Source of the DNA: Engelhardtia mirabilis
GTDB lineage: Bacteria; Planctomycetota; UBA1135; GCA-002686595
Reading direction: 5' to 3'
DNA: 64,000 nt
Assembly: GCA_007751255.1 (NCBI GenBank)
Contig: CP036296.1
Span: 6,324,001-6,388,000, forward strand
The notes under the pieces were generated by a model, which did not search any database, was not told the origin of the DNA, and saw nothing but the letters and a program-made list of their open reading frames with translations. Shown in pieces: positions 1 to 9,081 of this stretch. How positions within the stretch are numbered: position 1 is the stretch's first letter; each line of letters opens with the position of its first letter. Made by a program: the position numbers and the translations under genes.

Positions 1-810
1 CAGGTAGTTCGCCACGCGCGGGTGGTCGCGCAGCAGTTCGGTCAGGCCCCAGGGGAAGCGGTTGGGGTAGGCGTACATGACGCGCACCTGGTGCTCGCCG
101 TCGAGGTCGGCCACGGCGCGCACCAGGTCGGGCAGCTCCAGATCCATGTCGCGGCCCCAGGCGGTGGAGTCCTCGGCCACCACGACCAACTCGCGCACGC
201 CCGCGCCGATCAGCTCCTCGGCCTCGGCCAGGACGGCGGGCAGGCGCTTGGAGCGGTGCTTGCCGCGCATGATCGGGATCGCGCAGAAGCTGCACTGGTG
301 GTCGCAGCCGTGGCTGATCCGCAGGTAGGCGTAGGAGCCGGGCGTCGCGAGCAGGCGCGCGCCCTCGCGCTCGTCCCCGCGCCCCTCGAGGGCCTCGAGG
401 TAGGCCGGCACCCGCTCGCCGCTGCCCAGCTTGAAGATCGACTTGGCCAGCTCGCCGTAGTCGGAGATCTCCGCCCACAGGTCCACGTCCGGGTACTTGC
501 GTTGGAGCTGGCGCTTGTAGCGCTGCACCAGGCAGCCGGCCACGGCCACCGCCTTGATGCGCCCGGCGCGCTTGTGGGCCAGCTGCTCGGCGATGGCCGA
601 GTTCGACTCCTCGCGCGCCAGCCCGATGAACGAGCAGGTGTTGACCACGACCACGTCGGCCTCGGCCGGGTCCCCGGTGACCATGCAGCCCGCTTCCGCC
701 ATCCGAGCCAGGATCAGCTCGGAGTCGATCAGGTTGCGGGCGCAGCCCAGGTGGACCAGGGCGGTGGTGACGGGGCTCGCGGTGGGTTGGGCGGTGGAGG
801 AGGGAGGCAC
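1..810 (-). CDS. rimO: Ribosomal protein S12 methylthiotransferase RimO (N-terminal part, runs off the window)
   Basis: Radical SAM enzyme that adds a methylthio group to an aspartate of ribosomal protein S12 in the cytoplasm. Translated from the GTG at 810, the protein opens with an MTTase N-terminal domain containing LGCARNLIDSE and NTCSFIGLAREES, which fit RimO better than MiaB (MiaB has the TMNxxDSE type). The radical SAM cluster motif SHGCDHQCSFCAIP follows at about residue 155. About 270 residues are present; the rest of the radical SAM barrel and the TRAM domain lie beyond base 1. The start is not certain because the frame stays open upstream, but conservation begins shortly after this GTG. 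A TAGAAT hexamer on the minus strand at 851-856 could be the -10 element. The family assignment is firm. Confidence 0.93.
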   Translation of the reverse strand, partial: MPPSSTAQPTASPVTTALVHLGCARNLIDSELILARMAEAGCMVTGDPAEADVVVVNTCSFIGLAREESNSAIAEQLAHKRAGRIKAVAVAGCLVQRYKRQLQRKYPDVDLWAEISDYGELAKSIFKLGSGERVPAYLEALEGRGDEREGARLLATPGSYAYLRISHGCDHQCSFCAIPIMRGKHRSKRLPAVLAEAEELIGAGVRELVVVAEDSTAWGRDMDLELPDLVRAVADLDGEHQVRVMYAYPNRFPWGLTELLRDHPRVANYL

Positions 811-1072
811 GGGCTGGCTCGGGGCTCGCTGAGCGGGCGGGAGGGCCCGGATTCTATCCGGTCGACACCCCGCTCCGGCCAGCGCCGCGACGCCACGAGT
901 CCGATCCGGGGGCCCCACCCATGGCCGCCGATCGAGCTGGACTCCCGCGTCTCGCCCTGGGGGTCCCGCGATACGAGCCGGGTCGCGGAGCCTCGCCCCG
1001 CGACCCGCTCGGCGGCCTCGATCTCAGCCGTATCCGTCGGCCGGTCGGGCGGATCCAGTCACCCCAGCGCCT

Positions 1073-3151
1073 TCAGATGCCTGCGGCGTCGTGGACCTCG
1101 TCCGCTCCGCGATCGACCATGCCGAGGGCTCCGGAAATCCGCGGATCACCGTCGATGTCCTTGTTGGTCAGCAGGGGCGTCGTGGAGTTGCCCGTGTCGA
1201 CGCAGGGCGAGGTCTGGGTCAGGTGGTAATCGTCACCGAGCAGATTGACGAAGAGCGGATCCACGAAGATGTCATTCGAAACCGAGGTCCAGAGGTTGTT
1301 GGCGTCGGCCTCGATGCAGCAATTGTAGGTCCGCGCCTGCGCCTGGTTCCCGGCGGCGATCGATCCGCCTGTGTGGTTCCAACTGATCGTGTTGAAGATG
1401 ATCAAGTTGCCTCCCGGGGACACGTAGAGTGCCGAACCCGACCCGCCGCTCGTGGACCCGACGCAGTTGGCCAGCGTATTGGAGGTGATCGATACGAAGC
1501 TCGAATCGACTTGGATCCACATGCCCGACCCCACTGGAGCCTCGCAGCGGGCAATGAGGTTGTTGTCGATGCGGGCCCCGCTCGGCATCAGGTCGAAGCG
1601 CACCCCCCCGCCGCCGCCGGCGGCGTAGTTGCGGAGCAACTCGTTGCGCAGGATCTCCACGTCCGCCTTCGAGGCGTAGATGGCACCGCCCTCGGCGGGC
1701 GCGACGCCCACCTCACCGTTGTCGAAGAATTGGCTGGTGCGCACGATGGCCTTGCCGAGCCCGCCGCCGGGCACGGCGTCGGTGGCCGTCACGAACACGG
1801 CACCGCCCAGGTCCGCGGCCTGGTTGTCCCTGAACTCGCAGTCCTTGACCCGCACGATGCCCGCGCTGTTCAGGCCTGGATTGCGGATCGAGACCGCGCC
1901 ACCGCGCGCTACGCCCGGGTTGCCGGGGATCAGCGAAGAGCTCGCGCTGCAGCCCTCGAAGTAGCACTCATCGACCTCCACGTCGGAGTGGTGCACGTAG
2001 ACACCGCCGCCGTCGGCCGGCTCTCCGGCGCCCCCGCTGCGTGCCTCGCAGTCGATGAACGAGCAGTCGGTGACCGTCACAGCCGATTCGCCGACGATGG
2101 CCAGAGCGCCTCCACGTCCCTCGCTGAAGCAACCCGCAAAGGCGTCGTGGAAGAAGCTGGCCGAGCCGCTCATCACGCAGACACCGCCGCCCTTGAGCTT
2201 GCTCGTCGGGTTGACCGCCGAGATCCGCACGTCGCCCTCGATCTGGTTGTCCTGGAAGGCGACCTCGGCCTCGTAGACCAGCACCGCTCCGCCGTTGGTG
2301 AAGGCATTGCTACTGCCGAACAGGTTGCCGCGGATCACCACGGGGCTCTCGCCGGTCTCGATCACGGCGATGGAACCGCCGCCGACCGGGTCGGTCGCCG
2401 GCATCTGGTCTTCGGCGCACACGTTGACGTAGAACTCGTTGCCGGCGATGACCGTTGACACATCGCCCCACACGAACACGGCTCCACCGCGCTCGGAGGA
2501 CTCGTTGACGAGGAACAGGCTGTTGGCGATCACGGCCGTGCCGCCGCTGGCCAGGTTGTCGATGATGCGAATCGCACCTCCCGCGCCCGTGCCCGAGTTG
2601 TTCCCCGCGAAGTAGCAGTCGGAAATGAAGGGGCTCGAGGCGTACGAGCTGATCGCGCCGGAGACGTCCAGGGTCGGAGAGCCGAGCACACCGTCGCTGA
2701 ACGTCGACGAGCCGTTCCCGTTCTGGAAGAAGTCACACTCGAGGATGCGGGGAGCCGACTCGCGGATCACCAGCGCGCCGTGGTCGCTGCCGCCGAGGCT
2801 GCCACTGCCGAAGAGGTCATCGCCGAACTGCAGGTTCTGGAGCAGGGTGGCCGAACTCTGTCCGCCGGCGATCGTGCACAGGGGCGCGGTGTGGACGCTG
2901 GGAGGGATGATCATCGGGGGGTCGGTGGCGACGCCGACGATCTCCAGGTCCTTGATGCCGAGGTCGAATTCCTCGCGGTAGATCTCTGAATCGAGGACCT
3001 CGATCCGGTCGCCGCTCGAGGCGCTGCTGATCGCGGCGCTGATGCTCAGGAAATTGCCGCTGCCGTCCTTGGCGACGGTGATGGTGCTCTGGGCGAGGGC
3101 GGGCGCCGCCAGGCTGGCGACGACGAGAGGGAGAGTGGTGTGCAATCGCAT
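1073..3151 (-). CDS. Secreted right-handed parallel beta-helix protein
   Basis: A 692-residue protein starting MRLHTTLPLVVASLAAPALA, a clear Sec signal peptide with an ALA cleavage site, so the frame's longer upstream extension (from 3286) is rejected. The body is built from repeated short strands of the type xxIxxNxFxxCxAxxGGAVxV, typical of pectin-lyase-fold right-handed beta-helix proteins that list 'features' in successive coils. The C-terminus carries the IDGDPRISGALGMVDRGADEV signature, common at the end of such secreted proteins in Planctomycetota. No catalytic residues of a known polysaccharide lyase can be identified, so the role (surface adhesin or polysaccharide-active enzyme) is open. 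It is transcribed towards rimO and lies 172 bases beyond the ftsK-like gene, separated from it by a strong terminator hairpin. Confidence 0.85.
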   Translation of the reverse strand: MRLHTTLPLVVASLAAPALAQSTITVAKDGSGNFLSISAAISSASSGDRIEVLDSEIYREEFDLGIKDLEIVGVATDPPMIIPPSVHTAPLCTIAGGQSSATLLQNLQFGDDLFGSGSLGGSDHGALVIRESAPRILECDFFQNGNGSSTFSDGVLGSPTLDVSGAISSYASSPFISDCYFAGNNSGTGAGGAIRIIDNLASGGTAVIANSLFLVNESSERGGAVFVWGDVSTVIAGNEFYVNVCAEDQMPATDPVGGGSIAVIETGESPVVIRGNLFGSSNAFTNGGAVLVYEAEVAFQDNQIEGDVRISAVNPTSKLKGGGVCVMSGSASFFHDAFAGCFSEGRGGALAIVGESAVTVTDCSFIDCEARSGGAGEPADGGGVYVHHSDVEVDECYFEGCSASSSLIPGNPGVARGGAVSIRNPGLNSAGIVRVKDCEFRDNQAADLGGAVFVTATDAVPGGGLGKAIVRTSQFFDNGEVGVAPAEGGAIYASKADVEILRNELLRNYAAGGGGGVRFDLMPSGARIDNNLIARCEAPVGSGMWIQVDSSFVSITSNTLANCVGSTSGGSGSALYVSPGGNLIIFNTISWNHTGGSIAAGNQAQARTYNCCIEADANNLWTSVSNDIFVDPLFVNLLGDDYHLTQTSPCVDTGNSTTPLLTNKDIDGDPRISGALGMVDRGADEVHDAAGI

Positions 3152-3266
3152 TGGATTCGGGTTCTGTGATTTGGACAGGGGGGTCGGACGCGGGTTGGCG
3201 TCGTGACCTGCCCTCCGAGTTTCTGGCATTGGCCAAAAACTCGAGCCCCGGCCCGCGACCGAACGC

Positions 3267-3303
3267 AGGCGGGCCGCGCAGCTCATCGCTGCGCGGCCCG
3301 CCT
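3267..3303 (-). terminator. Perfect 15-bp hairpin downstream of the ftsK operon
   Basis: Bases 3267-3281 are an exact inverted repeat of 3289-3303 around a 7-base loop. The hairpin starts 21 bases after the stop codon of the minus-strand gene at 3324. No U-tract follows, which is common in very GC-rich genomes, so calling it a terminator is inference; the 15-bp perfect stem is directly visible. Confidence 0.7.
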
Positions 3304-3323
3304 GAGGTCGGACCGGCGACGGC

Positions 3324-6092
3324 TCAGCTCGAGGTGCCTGCCACGAGGGCCGTCCACTCGTCCTTGGTGATCAGGATGTCCCGGCGCTTGCCGCCCAGGT
3401 AGGGCCCGATCAGGCCGCGTTGCTGGAGCTCGTCGAGGATCGCGGTGGAGGTCTTGAAGTCGAGCTCGTAGCGCTTCTGCAGCATCGACACGGCCACGCG
3501 CCCCTCGTCGAGGAACATGCAGCCGGCCTCGTAGACCAGCTTGTCGTGGTCGGAGCCGAAGTCGATCGGCTGGCTCGGCAGGGAGGTGCGGGCGGCGGGC
3601 TCGAGCACGACGTCGGCCGATTCGGCGGCTGCTGCGACCGCCGGCTGCTTCGTCTTCGGAGCGGCAGCGGCCTCAACTACCGGAGCGTCGGCCGACTCGG
3701 CGTCGGCCTCCTTGTCGGCCTTCGCGCTGGCCTTGGCTTTCGAAGAAGTCTTCACCTTCGGTTCGGACTTGGCCTTGGCCTTGGGTTCAGCCTTGGGCTT
3801 GGATTCCGCAGTCGCCTTGGGCTCAACCTTGGACTTCGGCTCGACCTTCGCCTTGCCCTTGTCAGGTGCCTTGGCCTCGGGCTCGGCCTTCGCTTCGGCC
3901 TCGTTTGCGCCCTCGGTGACTCCGGTGGCGGCCGGCGCCTGGACGTCGGAGGCGACATCCTCGACAGGCAGCGCTGCGGGCGCGGTCTCGACCACCGGCT
4001 CCGGGTCGATGGCCTGCGAAGCGACATGTGTAGCGACAGGTTCCGGCTCGACGCTCGCTCGAGGGTCGGACTCGCTCTCGTCGGACGACTTTGACCCTGC
4101 CTTGGCGGTCGCCTTCGACTTGCCCTTCGACTGGGCCTTCGACTGGGAGCCGGCCTTTGCCGCCGGCTGGGGAGTCGCCTCTGCCACGGCTTCGTCAGCA
4201 GGCTCGTGGACCACGCCGGACTCGTCCAGCTCGGAGAACAGCCCGCGCTGGGCGGGCCCCGAGGCGTGGGCGCGGACGACTTCACCCTCGGCTTGCGCCT
4301 CGGAGGTCGTGACCTCCGTGGGCACCTTGGCCGTGCTCTTGCCGGTGTTGCCGCCCTTGTTCTTGGCGCCGCCCTTCGACTCCGCAGCGGGCTGCTCGGC
4401 GACGAGTTCTTCGGAGTCCGTGGCTACAGCCTCGTCCTCTTCGTCCTCGTACTCCCACTCGCCGTCGTCCTCTTCGTCCTCTTCCTCGTCGTCGTCCTCG
4501 GCGTAGACCTCTTCGGCCTCGTCTTCCTCCCACTCCTCGTCGTCTTCGTCCTCTTCGTCGCCCTCGGCGACGACCTCATCGTCGTCGTCTTCTTCGACCC
4601 ACTCCCACTCCTCGTCGTCTTCGTCGTCCTCTTCCTCACCCTCATCGAGCTCGGCGACGGCGTCCTCGTCCTCTTCTTCTTCGTCCCACTCCTCGTCGTC
4701 GTCCTCGCTCTGGACGGCGGCCGGGGGCGTGGTGACCTCGTCCTCCTCGGACTCTTCCTCGTCCTCGAGCTCCTCACCGGCGGCGAGGGCTTCGGCGGCC
4801 TCGTCCCAGTCGTCCTCGTCGCCGTCGAGTTCCTCCTCGGCGTCCGGCAGCTTCGCGGCGAAGCCGCCCGGGTCGGCCTCCGTGGCCGCCGACAGGGCGT
4901 CATCGACTGCGTCCTCGCGCGCCTGCGCCGCGGCGGCCTCTTGCGCGGCCAGCAGCTCGCCGACGGTCGGGGGTGCGACGTCGGCTGCGGCCGGCTCCGC
5001 CTTCGTCGAGTCCTCGACCCGACGCATCGGCCGCACGTTCCCCACGCTGCCCTCGTCCGGCGCTACGACGACCGCGTCCGGCTCGGAAGGAGCATCGGTC
5101 TTGGATCGCCCGCTCCCCGCGCCGGTCAGGTCGACGGGTTGCTCGGACGTCGCCGCCGCGGCGGCCGCTGCGGCTGCGGCGGATCCGAACGGACGAACGC
5201 CGGCCCCCATATCCGTTGCAGCGGGCTGGCCGGACCGGTCAGGTCCACCGCCGGCGCCTTCGAGGGGTCGCGCCACGTGAGGCGCGGGAGTTTTGGTTCT
5301 TGGTTCTGCACGTTCTTGGGTCCCGGGCTTCGGGACCGCTTTGGAAGCCGGGGAGGATGCCGACATCGGTCGGACCCCGGGGGTGTTCACGCCGGTGGAA
5401 TCCGAAGAGGTCTTGCTCTCGGGAACGGCCTCGACGGCCGCACCGGACTTCGCTGCGCTAGGCGACGCCTCGACCTCGATCCTCGGCTGCGCGCTGGGCT
5501 GCGGCTTGTCGCCGGCACCCTTGCGACGCCCCTTCGCCTGGATCGGCCTGGCTTCGCTCGGCGCGGAAGAAGTCCCGCGTTCCGTCTTGTCTACATCGCC
5601 GCGGACCCAAGGTTTCGCCCCCGGGGCCAGGCCGAAACCGACCGCCACCCCGTAAGCGCCTGCTGCGAAGGCGATTAGCCCCAGTGCCAAGCCCAGGACG
5701 ACGATCGCCGTTCCGCTCTCGGCGCCCACCAGGACGGCGCCCAGGGCGCCGCCGGCGGAGCCACCGGTCAGGGCTCCGAAACCCAGGCTGAGCCCCACGA
5801 GCAGAGCCGCTCCGCCCGCCGCCGTGGGCGCGGGCTTGACCCTTCGAGGGCTGACGAACAGCAGGGCGCCAAGCACCAAGAGCCCGATCGAGATCACCAG
5901 CAGGGGCCAATGCCCCGCCAGGCCGATCAAGCCCACGACCAGGCGGGTCAGCGGATTGAGGTTCTCGTCGGCGGTGCCCTGGAGCAGGCCGGCGACGGCC
6001 GAGGCCGCCACGAGGGTGCCGACGGCGAAGAGGGCCAGGCCCGCGTAGTCGCGCGCACCGAAGCGGGCGCGCCGTTCAGTTTGTTCAGTCAT
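3324..6092 (-). CDS. FtsK-like membrane protein without motor domain (membrane region, long acidic/basic linker, gamma-like winged helix)
   Basis: A 922-residue protein. Residues 15-155 hold four or so hydrophobic segments resembling the FtsK N-terminal membrane domain. Residues 160-415 are a low-complexity Pro/Ala/Ser linker with an 11-Ala run; 417-565 are almost entirely Asp/Glu with periodic Trp/Tyr; 640-800 are Lys/Ala/Glu/Pro repeats of the KAEPKAK type. Residues 845-920 (DKLVYEAGCMFLDEGRVAVS...GLIGPYLGGKRRDILI) match the FtsK gamma winged helix, which in FtsK binds KOPS DNA and XerD. There is no Walker A or B motif anywhere. The start codon lies inside the 3' end of ftsK (ATGACTGA), so translation is probably coupled. 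It looks like a paralogue that kept both ends of FtsK and lost the translocase. Function is inferred only: it could modulate FtsK or bind DNA at the division site. Confidence 0.82.
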   Translation of the reverse strand: MTEQTERRARFGARDYAGLALFAVGTLVAASAVAGLLQGTADENLNPLTRLVVGLIGLAGHWPLLVISIGLLVLGALLFVSPRRVKPAPTAAGGAALLVGLSLGFGALTGGSAGGALGAVLVGAESGTAIVVLGLALGLIAFAAGAYGVAVGFGLAPGAKPWVRGDVDKTERGTSSAPSEARPIQAKGRRKGAGDKPQPSAQPRIEVEASPSAAKSGAAVEAVPESKTSSDSTGVNTPGVRPMSASSPASKAVPKPGTQERAEPRTKTPAPHVARPLEGAGGGPDRSGQPAATDMGAGVRPFGSAAAAAAAAAATSEQPVDLTGAGSGRSKTDAPSEPDAVVVAPDEGSVGNVRPMRRVEDSTKAEPAAADVAPPTVGELLAAQEAAAAQAREDAVDDALSAATEADPGGFAAKLPDAEEELDGDEDDWDEAAEALAAGEELEDEEESEEDEVTTPPAAVQSEDDDEEWDEEEEDEDAVAELDEGEEEDDEDDEEWEWVEEDDDDEVVAEGDEEDEDDEEWEEDEAEEVYAEDDDEEEDEEDDGEWEYEDEEDEAVATDSEELVAEQPAAESKGGAKNKGGNTGKSTAKVPTEVTTSEAQAEGEVVRAHASGPAQRGLFSELDESGVVHEPADEAVAEATPQPAAKAGSQSKAQSKGKSKATAKAGSKSSDESESDPRASVEPEPVATHVASQAIDPEPVVETAPAALPVEDVASDVQAPAATGVTEGANEAEAKAEPEAKAPDKGKAKVEPKSKVEPKATAESKPKAEPKAKAKSEPKVKTSSKAKASAKADKEADAESADAPVVEAAAAPKTKQPAVAAAAESADVVLEPAARTSLPSQPIDFGSDHDKLVYEAGCMFLDEGRVAVSMLQKRYELDFKTSTAILDELQQRGLIGPYLGGKRRDILITKDEWTALVAGTSS

Positions 6093-8850
6093 CGTCGACT
6101 CCGGAGCCTGCGGCAGCGCCGTACATCTCTTCCCACTGCTCGAGGGTCAACAGGACCTCACTGGCCTTGCTGCCCTTGTGCGCGCCGACGACACCGTTGT
6201 CGCGCATCATGTCGATCAGTCTGCTGGCCCGGGTGTAGCCGATGCCCAGCGCGCGCTGGAGCAGGCTTGCCGAACCACGCTTGCTCTTGAGGATCACGCG
6301 CACCGCGTCGTCCCACAGGTCGTCCTGCTCGGACGGATCCTTGTCGGCCAGGGTCTCCGACCGCGACCCGCTGGCGGCCTGGATCAGCTCCTGGCTGAAG
6401 GTCGGCGCCGACTCCTGCTCCACGAAGTCCACGATCGCCTGCAGCTCGTGGTCCTCGACCAGCGCGCCCTGCACCCGCTTGAGCGAGGAGGACTGCGGCG
6501 GGTTGTAGAGCATGTCGCCCTGACCGAGCAGCTTCTCGGCGCCCATGGCGTCCAGGATCACGCGGCTGTCGATCTTGCTGGCCACGGTGAAGGCGATGCG
6601 CGTGGGCAGGTTGGCCTTCAGAACACCAGTGATCACGTCCGTGGAGGGGCGCTGGGTGGCCACGATCACGTGGATGCCGACCGCGCGCGACTTCTGCGCC
6701 AGGCGCGTGATGGCCTGCTCGGCCTCCTTCTTCGAGATCATCATCAGGTCGGCCATCTCGTCGATGATGATCACGATGTAGGGCACGTGGCGCGGGGTGC
6801 GCTCCTCGTTGAAGTCGTCGCCCATGCGCTCCTTCAACTTGTCCTCGCCCAGGGCGTTGTAGCCCTTGATGTTGCGTACGCCGGCGTTCTTGAAGAGGTC
6901 GTAGCGCCCCTCCATCTTCTCGACGGCCCACAACAGCACGTTGGTCGCGTGCTTCATGTCCGTGACCACCGGACACATCTGGTGCGGCACGTTCGAGTAC
7001 ATCGCCAGCTCGACCATCTTGGGGTCGACCATGATCATCTGCACCTCGTGTGGGGTGCGGGTCAGCAGCAGGCTGGCGATGATCGTGTTGATGCAGACGG
7101 ACTTGCCGGCGCCGGTCTGACCCGCGATCAAGAGGTGCGGCATGCGCGCCAGGTCCTCGACGATCGGGTTGCCCTCGGCGTCCATGCCCAGGAACAGCGG
7201 GAGCGCCGCGAACTTGGGATCGTAGGCCTCCTTGCAGATCAGCTCGCTGAAGCGCACCAGGCGCCGCGCACCGTTGGGCACCTCGATGCCGATCGTCGAG
7301 CGGCCGGGGATCGGCGCGATGATCCGCACCGAGCGGGCCTTGAGCGCGGCGGCGATCTCCGAGCTGAGGGTCGTCACGCGGTTCATGCGCGTGCCCTGGG
7401 CCACCTCGAGCTCGAACATGGTCACGGACGGGCCGATGGTCGAGCCGACCACGTTGGCCTCGACGCGGAAGGAGCGCAGGGCGTTCTCGAGCTTCTCGGC
7501 CTGGGCCTCGATCTTGCCGCGGGCCTCCTCGGTCACGCCGGAGTTGACCGAAGGCGGCTCGAGCAGGTCGAGGGGCGGGAACTTCCACGGGCCCGGGGGC
7601 GGCGTCGGCGGATCGAAGGGCAGGGAGATCGGCGCGTTGAAGGTGGGCTTCTTCTTGGGCAGGGCCGCCGCGGGGACGATCGGCTCGACCTCATCGGCGT
7701 CGGCCTCTTCCTCGTCCTCGTACTCCCACTCCTCGTCCTCGTCCCAGGCCTCGTCGCCGTCTTCTTCCTCCCACTCCTCGTCCTCGTCGCCTTCCTCCCA
7801 CTCCTCGTCGTCCGAGGCCGCGGGCTCCTCGTCCCACTCCTCCTCGGCGCCTTCCTCTTCCCACTCGCCCTCTTCGTCGTCCTCGTACTCTTCGAACAGC
7901 TCGGGCTGGGCCTCTTCCTCGGCCTTCTTCTTGGAGGTCTTCTTCGGGGTGGTCTTGGTGGCCTTGGCCTTGGCCTTGGCCGCAGCCGCCGGCGGGGCCT
8001 GGGGCTCGAGTTCGAGATCGGCCCCGCGCAGGAAGTCCCACCAACCGCGCAGGGTGCGACCCGCGAAGCCCTTGACCGCGGCCCCGGCGCCCTCGCCCTG
8101 GCTCTCGCGGCGCTCACCGAGCCAGTCCAGCAGCGCACGAATTGACGGGTAGAAGGTGCGCTCGGTGGCCAGCAGGAACGAGCTGAGCGAGATCCCGAGC
8201 AGCAGGATCCACAGGCCCGGCCGGCCGAACTTGGCGATCAGCACCGCCGGAGCGTCGGCCGAGTGGTTCTCGCTGGGGCCGATCAGCTCCCGCGCCAGCC
8301 AGCCGCCGGGGCCGTAGGGCAGGTTCGACGAGCCGCCGGCCAGCATCCGCTCGTGGAAGCCCTCACCCAGGGAGAGCTGCAGCAGCAGGGCCGTCGAGAA
8401 CAGGAAGCAGAGCGTCCCGAAGACCCGCAGCAGGGGCCACCAGACCTCCCGGCCGGAGACCAGCACGGCCCCCCAGGCGATGCCCAGGGCCACGCACAGG
8501 TACCCCGCCAGACCCAGGGCGACCAGCACCCACGACGCCAGGTAGAAGCCGAGTTGCCCGCCCCAGTTGACCCCCGAGTAGGCCGCGCCGCTGGCGTCGC
8601 TGTAGGGCTGGTGGAAGCTGAACAGGGCGATCCCGAGCCAGACCGCGAATCCGATCAGGAGCAGGGCCCCGATCTCGCGCAGGTGCCCGTGGGTCTCCTC
8701 GTCGTCGGCCCCGGCGACCAAGCCGCCGACGAGCTGGCCGATGCGCCCCAGGGCCACGCGAATGCGCCCCGGACCGGGCGCAGCACCGCGCTTGGCCTTG
8801 GACTTGGCCTTGCCCTTCTTGGATGTCGACTTGGAGGCAGCGCGTGCCAT
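6085..8850 (-). CDS. ftsK: DNA translocase FtsK
   Basis: A 921-residue septal DNA pump that clears and resolves chromosome termini at division. From the chosen ATG (MARAASKSTSKKGK) there is a basic N-terminus, four membrane segments between about residues 58 and 228, a Lys/Ala stretch (290-310), and a strongly acidic linker (about 315-390). The motor follows: alpha domain from about 435, Walker A GQTGAGKS at 577-584, and Walker B IIIDE ending at 698. The gamma winged helix is at about 843-905 (LLQRALGIGYTRASRLIDMM). All catalytic motifs are intact. The ORF is open 72 bases further upstream but those residues look non-coding. It overlaps the motorless paralogue downstream by 8 bases. Identification is firm; the acidic linker is longer and more biased than is usual. 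Confidence 0.96.
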   Translation of the reverse strand: MARAASKSTSKKGKAKSKAKRGAAPGPGRIRVALGRIGQLVGGLVAGADDEETHGHLREIGALLLIGFAVWLGIALFSFHQPYSDASGAAYSGVNWGGQLGFYLASWVLVALGLAGYLCVALGIAWGAVLVSGREVWWPLLRVFGTLCFLFSTALLLQLSLGEGFHERMLAGGSSNLPYGPGGWLARELIGPSENHSADAPAVLIAKFGRPGLWILLLGISLSSFLLATERTFYPSIRALLDWLGERRESQGEGAGAAVKGFAGRTLRGWWDFLRGADLELEPQAPPAAAAKAKAKATKTTPKKTSKKKAEEEAQPELFEEYEDDEEGEWEEEGAEEEWDEEPAASDDEEWEEGDEDEEWEEEDGDEAWDEDEEWEYEDEEEADADEVEPIVPAAALPKKKPTFNAPISLPFDPPTPPPGPWKFPPLDLLEPPSVNSGVTEEARGKIEAQAEKLENALRSFRVEANVVGSTIGPSVTMFELEVAQGTRMNRVTTLSSEIAAALKARSVRIIAPIPGRSTIGIEVPNGARRLVRFSELICKEAYDPKFAALPLFLGMDAEGNPIVEDLARMPHLLIAGQTGAGKSVCINTIIASLLLTRTPHEVQMIMVDPKMVELAMYSNVPHQMCPVVTDMKHATNVLLWAVEKMEGRYDLFKNAGVRNIKGYNALGEDKLKERMGDDFNEERTPRHVPYIVIIIDEMADLMMISKKEAEQAITRLAQKSRAVGIHVIVATQRPSTDVITGVLKANLPTRIAFTVASKIDSRVILDAMGAEKLLGQGDMLYNPPQSSSLKRVQGALVEDHELQAIVDFVEQESAPTFSQELIQAASGSRSETLADKDPSEQDDLWDDAVRVILKSKRGSASLLQRALGIGYTRASRLIDMMRDNGVVGAHKGSKASEVLLTLEQWEEMYGAAAGSGVDDD

Positions 8851-9081
8851 GGATCGGATGCGGGAAGCTCGGGACGCCGGCCATTCCCGGAGTCGGTCCT
8901 GCCCGCGGACGCATGGTCGCAACCGCGAGGGGACGGTTCAACGACGGCGACGCTCCTGCAAGCGGACTGAACCGAAGCCGGCGAAAGGCCGGAGGTTGGC
9001 TCGATGGACTTCGATGAGACCACCCGCGTCTCTGAGGCCAGGGCGCCGGTCGTTGGCCGGCTTCCGGGTCCTGCCGGCGAA

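Noticed and set aside
4206-5678. 490-residue plus-strand frame rich in Val/Leu
   Set aside because: Mirror frame of the Asp/Glu-rich tract of the FtsK-like gene; the hydrophobic look comes from GAG/GAC codons read in reverse.
6178-8145. 655-residue plus-strand frame
   Set aside because: Antisense shadow of ftsK, which has all expected motifs on the minus strand.
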